In this document: in pieces, positions 1-5,181 of the stretch | Layout of the letters: every line of letters begins with the position of its first letter | How positions within the stretch are numbered: position 1 is the stretch's first letter | Assembly (NCBI GenBank): GCA_020628265.1 | Contig: JAHDFG010000027.1 | Location: 1-9,983 of the forward strand | Direction of reading: 5' to 3' | Source of the DNA: Pseudooctadecabacter sp. | Lineage (GTDB): Bacteria; Pseudomonadota; Alphaproteobacteria; Rhodobacterales; Rhodobacteraceae | Length of the DNA stretch: 9,983 nt | Made by a program: the position numbers and the translations under genes | Notes under the pieces: generated by a model | Database searches by the model: none | The model's input: only the letters and a program-made list of their open reading frames with translations | What the model was told of the DNA's origin: nothing

Positions 1-413
1 GGTTGGCAGCGCAAATGCCGGAGGAACCGTGGCTCTACCCTGAAGATCAGATCGCGGATCTCCCCATGCGCATGATCGCCGCCGAAATGACCCGCGAAAA
101 GCTGACACTGCGCCTGCATCAGGAACTCCCCTACCAACTGACGGTCGAGACGGAGAACTGGGAAGAGCGTAAAGACGGCTCTGCCAAGGTGGATCAGATC
201 GTCTATGTGGCCCGCGATGGTCACAAAGGTATCGTTCTGGGCAATCGCGGCGAGACGATTAAGGCCGTGAGCAAAGCCGCCCGCGAGGAACTGGCCGAGT
301 TTCTGGGCCGCAAAGTCCATCTGTTCCTTCAGGTGAAGGTCCGTCCGAACTGGCTTGAAGAGAGCGAGCGCTATTCCGAGATGGGCCTCGATTTCAAGGA
401 CGGGAATGCATGA
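1..413 (+). CDS. era: GTPase Era, C-terminal part (5' end outside window)
   Basis: This is the C-terminal 136 or so residues of Era, the essential GTPase that binds 16S rRNA and helps 30S ribosome maturation. The GTPase domain lies upstream of the window and the first in-frame codon starts at base 3. What remains shows the linker typical of Era (WLYPEDQIADLP, then AAEMTREKL), followed by the KH RNA-binding domain from about residue 70, with the KH loop GNRGETIK and the closing strand VHLFLQVKVRPNW. The stop codon is TGA at 411-413. Intact Era is close to 300 residues, so a little under half is visible. It heads the DUF1491-recO run, as is usual in Rhodobacterales, where rnc normally lies just upstream. 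Identification is firm from the KH motif and the neighbours. Confidence 0.95.
   Translation, partial: LAAQMPEEPWLYPEDQIADLPMRMIAAEMTREKLTLRLHQELPYQLTVETENWEERKDGSAKVDQIVYVARDGHKGIVLGNRGETIKAVSKAAREELAEFLGRKVHLFLQVKVRPNWLEESERYSEMGLDFKDGNA
396..400 (+). promoter_or_regulatory. Shine-Dalgarno AAGGA inside the end of era
   Basis: AAGGA lies 5 bases before ATG 406 and 9 bases before ATG 410. It could serve a longer DUF1491 start (ATG 406) or the 14-codon frame at 410-454. No comparable purine-rich site precedes the GTG at 451, so it bears on the start choice for DUF1491. Confidence 0.45.
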
Positions 414-454
414 CGGGGGCCACCAAAATTCCAGAATTTTGGTCCGCCCTGTGA
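410..454 (+). CDS. Possible 14-codon bridging frame (MTGATKIPEFWSAL)
   Basis: The era stop overlaps an ATG as ATGA (410-413). This ATG opens a 14-codon frame ending in TGA at 452-454, and that stop overlaps the likely DUF1491 start as GTGA (451-454). AAGGA sits 9 bases upstream. The frame is made almost entirely of the 422-443 palindrome. It may be a leader that carries ribosomes by coupled stop-start from era to DUF1491, or simply an accident of a palindrome landing at an old ATGA junction. There is no sign that the peptide itself has a function. Confidence 0.2.
   Translation: MTGATKIPEFWSAL
422..443. repeat. 22-base palindrome at the era/DUF1491 junction
   Basis: ACCAAAATTC (422-431) and GAATTTTGGT (434-443) are exact reverse complements around a 2-base centre. 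The arms are AT-rich in a GC-rich neighbourhood. In RNA this would be a 10-bp hairpin between two co-transcribed genes. It lacks the T-run of an intrinsic terminator, since TCCGCCC follows. It may be a repeated intergenic palindrome, an mRNA-processing site or a protein-binding site. The symmetry is directly visible; the role is not. Confidence 0.85.
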
Positions 455-783
455 CCGCACGGCTCACCACGGATGTTTGGGTCTCGGCCTATCTGACCCG
501 TTTGCGGCTTATGGATATTCCCGCCTTCGTGACCTCCAAAGGGGACAAGACTGCCGGTGCCGTGCTGGTGAAACTCAACACGCTCGACGGTCAGGCCTGC
601 GCTTACCAGCGGTCTTTCGATTTGATGACAGGAGAACGCGCGTGGGTCGAATTGGCCAGTGGCCCTGAGGCCGATGTGGACGCCTCCGTCTCCAAACAGG
701 CTGGCTTTGATCCTGACCTCTGGGTGATCGAGGTTGAGGACAAGCAGGGACGGCATTTGCTTGACGATCCCAGCCTGTCCTAA
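451..783 (+). CDS. DUF1491 family protein
   Basis: A small, probably cytoplasmic protein of unknown function (110 residues from GTG 451) that matches the DUF1491 family of alphaproteobacteria. Recognisable stretches are RLTTDVWVSAYLTRL near the start, AGAVLVKLNTLDGQA in the middle, RSFDLMTGERAWVEL, and the C-terminal FDPDLWVIEVEDKQGRHLL. GTG 451 is preferred because homology starts right after it and the length fits the family. The alternative ATG 406 has a better ribosome site (AAGGA, 5 bases away) but would add residues encoded by the palindrome (HDGGHQNSRIL) that do not look like the family. GTG 451 overlaps the stop of the 14-codon frame, so coupled translation is possible. The family sits habitually between era and recO, which hints at a housekeeping role, but none is known to me. 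Confidence 0.85.
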   Translation: MTARLTTDVWVSAYLTRLRLMDIPAFVTSKGDKTAGAVLVKLNTLDGQACAYQRSFDLMTGERAWVELASGPEADVDASVSKQAGFDPDLWVIEVEDKQGRHLLDDPSLS

Positions 784-792
784 GGTGATGCC

Positions 793-1521
793 ATGATCGA
801 ATGGCGCGACGAAGGGGCCTTGTTGAAGGTCCGCAAACACGGCGAAAGCAGCGCCATCATCGAGGTTTTTACCGAAAGTCACGGCAGGGCTGCCGGTGTT
901 GTACGCGGCGGAACCAGCCGCAAGATTGCCCCGATCCTGCAACCAGGTGCGCAGCTGGATGTCACTTGGAAGGCGCGGCTTGAGGACCATCTGGGCAGCT
1001 TCACAATCGAACCGGTGCGCAGCCGTGCGGCCTCGGTCATGTCCGACCGCTTGGCTCTTGCAGGGCTCAATGCGGTTACAGCCTTGTTGTCCTTCGTCCT
1101 GCCAGAGCGGGAACCGCACGATGCCTTCTACCGACGGTCGATCCAGTTATTGGATCTTCTGGGGCAAAACGAAATCTGGCCGCTGGCGTATCTTCAGTGG
1201 GAAATGGCACTGTTGGAAGACTTCGGATTTGGCCTTGATTTATCGACTTGCGCCGTGACGGGGGAAACAAACGATCTGTTCTATGTGTCACCCCGCACAG
1301 GTCGGGCGGTTGCGCGCCATGCTGCGGGGGAATGGGCGGACAAGTTATTGCCTTTGCCGCCTGTGATGGTCGGGCAGGGCGATGCCGATACGGCAGAGGT
1401 GCTGCGGGCCCTGACGACCACCGGACATTTTCTGGAGCACCACCTTGCGCCGTCGCTGGGTGACCGGCACCTGCCGGAAGCCCGCCTGCGGTTGCTCGAC
1501 CGGCTGCGGAAATCCGAATGA
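793..1521 (+). CDS. recO: DNA repair protein RecO
   Basis: RecO of the RecFOR pathway helps load RecA onto SSB-coated single-stranded DNA in gap repair and anneals complementary strands. At 242 residues it has the usual family length. The N-terminal OB-fold region is visible (MIEWRDEGALLKVRKHGESSAIIEVFTE, then GVVRGGTSRKIAPILQPG), followed by the helical domain (LLDLLG, LAYLQWEMALLEDFGFGLDLSTC). The segment with CAVTGETNDLFYVSPRTGRAV is typical of the alphaproteobacterial form; only one Cys lies there, so no complete zinc knuckle is seen. The start ATG follows a purine-rich TAAGGTG that overlaps the DUF1491 stop, 9 bases away, so the two are co-transcribed. The gene ends 5 bases from the stop of the convergent lipoprotein gene, with no clear terminator between. 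Confidence 0.95.
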   Translation: MIEWRDEGALLKVRKHGESSAIIEVFTESHGRAAGVVRGGTSRKIAPILQPGAQLDVTWKARLEDHLGSFTIEPVRSRAASVMSDRLALAGLNAVTALLSFVLPEREPHDAFYRRSIQLLDLLGQNEIWPLAYLQWEMALLEDFGFGLDLSTCAVTGETNDLFYVSPRTGRAVARHAAGEWADKLLPLPPVMVGQGDADTAEVLRALTTTGHFLEHHLAPSLGDRHLPEARLRLLDRLRKSE

Positions 1522-1526
1522 TCCTT

Positions 1527-1919
1527 CTATGGCGTCTGAAAGACCATCACGGGCCCAACTGGACCCGATAGAACCAGCGTTTGGCCCGACACCTCCGCAA
1601 GGGTGACCGACTGTAGCGCATCAAAAAACTGCGTCTCAGCGGGGAGGTCAGGGCAGGCCATTCGGGTTGCGGCGATTGCCTCGATCCGGATGGCGGGCAA
1701 GGTGGCAGACTGGGCAGCCGAATACCGGTTGCACGGTGCCTGTCCCGAAATTTCACCCGTTTGTGCAAACTGGAGGGTCGCCCGATACGGAACGGCTGTC
1801 CCGTCAATAGAAACGAGACGATAGACCGCGTCCGGGCTGGGCGAAGCGGAGGGTGCCTCATCGGGACCGCAGGACAATACCAAAGAAACAGCGGCCAAGG
1901 AAACAGCACGGCGTATCAT
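1527..1919 (-). CDS. META-domain (HslJ-like) lipoprotein
   Basis: A 130-residue probable lipoprotein. It begins MIRRAVSLAAVSLVLSC, a basic start plus hydrophobic stretch ending in a lipobox-like VLSC, so Cys17 would be lipidated. Residues 18-30 are a Ser/Pro/Ala linker and the rest is a single META domain. The domain shows the strand YRLVSIDG near 33-40, the signature GQAPCNRY (Cys63) and TRMACPD (Cys89), the pair typical of HslJ-type META domains, and a closing strand (GPVMVFQTP). META-domain proteins of this type are envelope proteins of unclear role; HslJ was named for heat-shock and novobiocin links in E. coli. AGGG about 8 bases before the ATG could act as ribosome site. The gene converges on recO and diverges from the 2014 gene over a 94-base gap. 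Confidence 0.82.
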   Translation of the reverse strand: MIRRAVSLAAVSLVLSCGPDEAPSASPSPDAVYRLVSIDGTAVPYRATLQFAQTGEISGQAPCNRYSAAQSATLPAIRIEAIAATRMACPDLPAETQFFDALQSVTLAEVSGQTLVLSGPVGPVMVFQTP

Positions 1920-2013
1920 GCTTTAACCCTATTGGGATAAGACCCCGACCTGAACCCATGACTTTACCCATTGGTCGCTCCGTGCTTTCCTGATCCATAT
2001 TACGGAGGACACA

Positions 2014-2610
2014 ATGTTTATAGAATTTGCTTTGAGCCTGACGCTGGCCCTGCCAGAAACGCACCCGTCACTGACGCAGGTGCAGTTTACCGAGCCCGTA
2101 CAGGAGGTTCTGACCTACGCGCCACAGGGACAGGTCAACGTGATGTCCGGTTTGGAATTGCCCAGTGGCACCGCCGAGGCCTATCAAGAGGACTTTCTGT
2201 CAGGCACGGTCTACTTCGGGGCCTTCGCGATCACCAAGGACTTTGGCTATGGCTATGTCACAGGGGCCAATTCGCTGGAGGCCGCCCGTGAGATCGCGAC
2301 CGAAGAATGTCTCAAACAAGGGCCGCGCTGTCTGATCTATGCGGAGATCACACCGAACGGCTATGTGCCCCTTGCACCAGGGCAGGTGTCCATGTCGGCA
2401 GAGGCGGCAGGGTACTACACCAACCCCGACCCCAGCTGGGGCAGCTTCCGCGCCATGGCAATCAGCGAGGACGGGGCCTATTCCGTCGTGTGGAACTATG
2501 GCCCCCCTCGGGAAGCAGCCGACGCAGCGCTGTCGGATTGCGATGGCTATACGATTGACGATCTGCCGGACCTGCGTTCGATGCCCTGCATTCTGATACC
2601 GTTCAAATAG
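2014..2610 (+). CDS. DUF4189-like protein with two tandem Cys-paired modules
   Basis: A 198-residue protein I place only tentatively near DUF4189. It contains two similar modules. The first is roughly 68-110, with FGAFAITKDFGYGYV, then SLEAAREIATEEC and CLIYAE. The second is roughly 145-197, with FRAMAISEDGAYSVVW, then PREAADAALSDC and CILIPF. Each begins with an alanine-isoleucine strand and a Gly/Tyr stretch, continues with a helix rich in Glu/Ala, and carries two Cys (Cys99/Cys106 and Cys176/Cys192), suggesting one disulfide per module and an exported protein. The N-terminus MFIEFALSLTLALPET is hydrophobic but lacks a basic n-region and has Glu at position 4, so the signal peptide is weak. 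The start is supported by GGAGG 5 bases upstream. The gene stands alone and ends at a strong terminator. Function unknown. Confidence 0.75.
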   Translation: MFIEFALSLTLALPETHPSLTQVQFTEPVQEVLTYAPQGQVNVMSGLELPSGTAEAYQEDFLSGTVYFGAFAITKDFGYGYVTGANSLEAAREIATEECLKQGPRCLIYAEITPNGYVPLAPGQVSMSAEAAGYYTNPDPSWGSFRAMAISEDGAYSVVWNYGPPREAADAALSDCDGYTIDDLPDLRSMPCILIPFK

Positions 2611-2611
2611 G

Positions 2612-2650
2612 AAAACCGCCGAACAGGGCGACTGCTCGGCGGTTTTGTTC
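2612..2650. terminator. Intrinsic terminator, probably bidirectional
   Basis: AAAACCGCCGA (2612-2622) and TCGGCGGTTTT (2636-2646) form an exact 11-bp stem around a 13-base loop, starting just after the stop at 2608-2610. The 3' arm ends in TTTT and continues GTTC, giving a U-rich tail for the plus-strand gene. The 5' arm supplies AAAA, so the minus-strand copy also ends in T's and could stop transcripts arriving from mcd. Confidence 0.9.
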
Positions 2651-2668
2651 GTTGGTTGACGGTCGGCG

Positions 2669-2719
2669 TCAGAGTATACGTCTTGCGATCACTTGAGCTT
2701 GGATTTCGCGTGCCGGCGT
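2669..2719 (-). pseudogene. Remnant of a second mcd 3' end
   Basis: Read on the minus strand, this segment spells EIQAQVIARRIL followed by a stop, exactly the last 12 residues of the neighbouring Mcd protein. It lies 85 bases beyond the same sequence in the intact gene. Over 2676-2709 against 2761-2794, 33 of 34 bases match. Counting from the first shared codon to the stop, four of 39 bases differ and all four are silent (GTG/GTA, ATA/ATC, CTC/CTT and TGA/TAA as the stop). Upstream of the shared codons the match breaks at a 4-base insertion and then resumes briefly as GCCGGC. It has no start and cannot be a gene. It looks like the tail of a displaced or duplicated mcd allele. Confidence 0.85.
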
Positions 2720-2720
2720 C

Positions 2721-2743
2721 CAATCGGTCCACTGGACCGATTG
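2721..2743. repeat. 23-base palindrome between the two mcd tails
   Basis: CAATCGGTCCA (2721-2731) and TGGACCGATTG (2733-2743) are exact reverse complements around a single C. It starts 11 bases before the mcd stop on the plus-strand map and separates the real mcd end from its duplicated tail. No T-run follows on either strand, so it is not a standard intrinsic terminator. It could be a dispersed intergenic palindrome, an mRNA 3'-end stabiliser or a regulator site. Confidence 0.85.
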
Positions 2744-2753
2744 CGCGTTCCTC

Positions 2754-4439
2754 TTAAAGGATACGTCTTGCGATTACTTGAGCTTGGATTTCGCCGGCAC
2801 CCTCAAAGATGTTCAGGATACGAGCGTCGCAGAGGATGCGGCTAATCTTGTATTCCAGCGCGAAGCCGTTGCCGCCGTGGATTTGCAGCGCGTTGTCTGC
2901 CGCGGCCCACGCAACACGGGCGCCAAGCAGCTTGGCCATACCGGCCTCTACGTCGCAACGGCGGCCTTCGTCTTTCTCAAAGGCGCTGAAGTAGGTCAGC
3001 TGACGGGCCACCATGATCTCAACCGCCATCATGGCCAGTTTGTTGGCCACGCGGGGGAAATTGATCAGGGCTTTGCCGAATTGCTTGCGGTCTTGGGCGT
3101 AGCGCATGCCTTCGTCGAGCGCGGAACAGGCGACGCCCACGGCGCGGGCAGCTGTCTGAATGCGGGCGCTCTCGAACGTCTCCATCAGTTGTTTGAAGCC
3201 TTTGCCCTCTTCGCCGCCCAACAGGTTTTCGCCCTTCACTTTGAAGTCGTCAAAGTTGAGCGTGTATTCCTTCATGCCACGATAGCCGAGGACTTCGATC
3301 TCACCGCCGGAAATGCCGGGGTCCTGCCAAGGCTCTTCGTCTGTGCCTGGGGTCTTTTCGGCCAGGAACATGGACAGGCCCTTGTAGTCGGTCGTGTCCG
3401 GCACGGTGCGGGCCAGAACGGTCATGACATGAGTACGGGCGGCGTGGGTGATCCACGTCTTGTTGCCGTTGAGGACCCAATCTCCGTTCTCGTCCTTCAC
3501 GGCCTTGGTGCGCAGGGACCCAAGGTCGGAACCGGTGTTGGGTTCTGTGAACACTGCAGTTGGCAGGGTCTCAGCGGAGGCCAGACGCGGCAGCCACTTT
3601 TCTTTCTGCTCATCCGTGCCGCCCGCAATGATCAGTTCCGCGGCGATTTCAGATCGTGTGCCAAGGGACCCAACGCCGATGTAGCCTCGGCTGAGTTCTT
3701 CGGACACGACACACATGGACGCCTTGGACAGGCCAAAGCCGCCGTATTCTTCGGGGATGGTCAGGCCGAAGACGCCCATTTCAGCGAGTTCTTCGATGAT
3801 CTCCATCGGGATCAATTCGTCCTTGAGATGCCATTCGTGGGCTTCCGGTTCGATCCGCTCGACCGAATAGCGGCGGAACTGTTCGCGGATCATTTCCAGT
3901 TCTTCGTCAAGACCGGAGGCACCGACGGTGATCTCTGCTGCGCGTTCCTGCATCAGCTCAACCAGACGGACGCGGGCCGCTTGGGTGTTGCCTGCTTGGG
4001 TCAGGGTCATCACGGCAGGCTCCATCAGCCCGCGCATCTGGTCTTGGGTCAGGCCGATGTCCTGCAGACGCAGGACTTCGCCTTGGTTCATGGGAATGCC
4101 GCCATAGACCTGCCAGAGGTATTCACCGAAGGCGATTTGGTGGATCAGCTGTTCGACTTCGCCAAACTTGCCCTCACCCTCCAGCTTTTCGGCCCAACCC
4201 TGCATCTGTGCCAAGGCTTCGACGTATGTGGCCAGCCACGCCAGCCCGTGTGCGGCGGTCTGTTCGGCCTCGACCAAGGCGCCGGACACCCGATCCCCGT
4301 CTATGACTTTCGCGCGCACGCAGTCCTTGGCGGTTTCCAGCAAGGCGCGGAGCGGTGCAATTGTGGCTGCTGTCGTCGCCAGCAGGTCCGGCAGGATAAT
4401 CATGTCTTCGGTCTTCAGGTCTTGTCCGTCACGGGGCAT
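2754..4439 (-). CDS. mcd: (2S)-methylsuccinyl-CoA dehydrogenase
   Basis: An FAD-dependent acyl-CoA dehydrogenase of 561 residues, recognised as Mcd. In the ethylmalonyl-CoA pathway Mcd oxidises (2S)-methylsuccinyl-CoA to mesaconyl-CoA, passing electrons to ETF. About 170 extra N-terminal residues precede the usual ~385-residue core and carry Mcd-like stretches (LVEAEQTAAHGLAWLATYVEAL near 55-76, FGEYLWQVYGGIPMNQGE near 104-121). The core shows IPEEYGG (228-234), the FAD/substrate segment FTEPNTGSDLGS (297-308), WITHAAR (329-335), DRKQFGKAL (450-458), QIHGGNGF (519-526) and IFEGAGEIQ, in which Glu546 matches the catalytic base of the MCAD class. ATG 4439 is chosen over an ATG 69 bases upstream because GGGAG lies 7 bases before it and the length fits. 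The gene stands alone; an inverted repeat upstream is a candidate control site. Its 3' end has a degenerate second copy downstream. Confidence 0.88.
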   Translation of the reverse strand: MPRDGQDLKTEDMIILPDLLATTAATIAPLRALLETAKDCVRAKVIDGDRVSGALVEAEQTAAHGLAWLATYVEALAQMQGWAEKLEGEGKFGEVEQLIHQIAFGEYLWQVYGGIPMNQGEVLRLQDIGLTQDQMRGLMEPAVMTLTQAGNTQAARVRLVELMQERAAEITVGASGLDEELEMIREQFRRYSVERIEPEAHEWHLKDELIPMEIIEELAEMGVFGLTIPEEYGGFGLSKASMCVVSEELSRGYIGVGSLGTRSEIAAELIIAGGTDEQKEKWLPRLASAETLPTAVFTEPNTGSDLGSLRTKAVKDENGDWVLNGNKTWITHAARTHVMTVLARTVPDTTDYKGLSMFLAEKTPGTDEEPWQDPGISGGEIEVLGYRGMKEYTLNFDDFKVKGENLLGGEEGKGFKQLMETFESARIQTAARAVGVACSALDEGMRYAQDRKQFGKALINFPRVANKLAMMAVEIMVARQLTYFSAFEKDEGRRCDVEAGMAKLLGARVAWAAADNALQIHGGNGFALEYKISRILCDARILNIFEGAGEIQAQVIARRIL

Positions 4440-4446
4440 GGGCCGA

Positions 4447-4451
4447 CTCCC
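4447..4451 (-). promoter_or_regulatory. Ribosome binding site that fixes the mcd start
   Basis: On the minus strand the sequence reads GAAGGGAG, followed by TCGGCCC and then ATG. GGGAG is 7 bases from ATG 4439. The upstream in-frame ATG at 4508 has no such site and lies inside the 4504-4527 inverted repeat, so translation from 4439 is favoured. Confidence 0.7.
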
Positions 4452-4503
4452 TTCATTTTGCAGATGCAGCAATATCGCCTTCGCACTGGCAGCGCAATAA
4501 TAA

Positions 4504-4527
4504 TTCAAGTGGATTATCCACTTTGAA
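4504..4527. promoter_or_regulatory. Inverted repeat upstream of mcd, candidate operator
   Basis: TTCAAGTGGAT (4504-4514) faces ATCCACTTTGAA (4516-4527) around one T. The arms are exact complements apart from one extra T in the right arm. It lies 65-88 bases before the mcd start codon. Its minus-strand centre contains GATAAT, a passable -10 hexamer, but I found no good -35 at 17-18 bases, so the promoter itself is not assigned. Position and symmetry suit a dimeric regulator controlling mcd; the regulator is unknown. Confidence 0.4.
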
Positions 4528-4551
4528 CAAAAATGTCTCGGCCGATTTTGC

Positions 4552-4569
4552 CTGAGGTAGCGGCCTCAG
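4552..4569. repeat. Short hairpin between the DUF3859-like gene and mcd
   Basis: CTGAGG (4552-4557) pairs with CCTCAG (4564-4569) over a 6-base loop. It lies about 50 bases past the stop of the minus-strand gene at 4620. On the minus strand it is followed by GCAAAATC and not a T-run, so it is a poor terminator. It may be part of the mcd control region or chance. Confidence 0.35.
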
Positions 4570-4619
4570 CTGTAAAGTACACCGATTCTGCTAGGAAAAG
4601 AGGTTTTCGTTGCGTCCTG

Positions 4620-5171
4620 TCAGCTGAGCAGGTCCTGATAGCCGCAAACTTCTGCCAGTTGGGGCAGGGCCGCAGGGGGCACGACCGTGAACGTCACTTC
4701 ATAGAGCGGAACGCCTTCGACAGACGCGGACATGACCCATTCGCCCAAGGCCATCTCATACGGGTAGTCGAACTGATAGAACGTCACCCCCGGTGAGTCC
4801 TGTGGCCCGATGTATGTCTCAAAACTCTGACGCGTTGCGCCACTTTGCGCGAAAGGCGGATGGGAGACTGTCATCACAACGCCGTCCTGACCAAGCAGGC
4901 CAGCCATTCCTGATCGCACGCCAAAGCCTATCCCCAGCACGGCTGGCACAACGCGGCCCGTGCTGACAAAGGGTGGCGCGTCTTCGATCACATGGGTTGT
5001 GCCCGCGACGGTATCCGGTGCCTCACGGGTGCCGATTGAGGGCGGCGCGCAGATGACGCCGGCCTCAAGGAACCCGATGGCCTCCGAGATCCTGTCGGTG
5101 GATTGCGCTAAAACAGTTGCGCCCCAGCCGATGGCCAGGGCGCATGTAAGTATCAGGGACCGCAGTATCAT
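4620..5171 (-). CDS. Secreted DUF3859-like protein, downstream of pckA
   Basis: A 183-residue exported protein of unknown function. It starts MILRSLILTCALAIGWGATVLAQ, a clean signal peptide with likely cleavage after Ala22 (VLA-Q). The mature part has one Cys near each end (Cys41 and Cys176), which could form a disulfide, and a beta-rich middle. The stretches VLGIGFGVRSGMAGLLGQDGVV, VSHPPFAQSGATRQ and YEMALGEWVMSASVEGVPLYEVTFTVV resemble DUF3859 from memory; this assignment is moderate. ATG 5171 is chosen although an in-frame ATG at 5207 exists, because it puts the signal peptide at the N-terminus. That leaves 10 bases after the pckA stop and no strong ribosome site, so translation is probably coupled to pckA. 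Longer in-frame readings overlap pckA by over 100 bases and are not credible. Confidence 0.75.
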   Translation of the reverse strand: MILRSLILTCALAIGWGATVLAQSTDRISEAIGFLEAGVICAPPSIGTREAPDTVAGTTHVIEDAPPFVSTGRVVPAVLGIGFGVRSGMAGLLGQDGVVMTVSHPPFAQSGATRQSFETYIGPQDSPGVTFYQFDYPYEMALGEWVMSASVEGVPLYEVTFTVVPPAALPQLAEVCGYQDLLS

Positions 5172-5181
5172 GCGGACCAGT

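Noticed and set aside
394..1119. A 241-codon minus-strand frame opposite DUF1491 and recO
   Set aside because: It runs across the junction of two well-supported plus-strand genes and shows no domain.
1527..1570. Imperfect hairpin GGGCCCA/TGGACCC near the recO and lipoprotein stops as a terminator
   Set aside because: The 7-bp arms have an internal mismatch and there is no T-run on either strand.
1920..2013. Promoter pair in the 94-base gap between the META lipoprotein gene and the 2014 gene
   Set aside because: Promoters must lie here, but the best hexamers (TTGGTC with CATATT at 19 bases) are poorly spaced, so no site is claimed.
4440..4508. A 23-residue N-terminal extension of Mcd from ATG 4508
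   Set aside because: No ribosome site precedes it, it starts within the inverted repeat, and ATG 4439 has GGGAG at the right distance and gives the expected protein length.
2778..4526. A 582-codon open frame on the plus strand, antisense to mcd
   Set aside because: It mirrors mcd over its whole length; the translation is His/Gln/Ala-rich with no family signature, as expected from the GC-rich codon pattern opposite a real gene.
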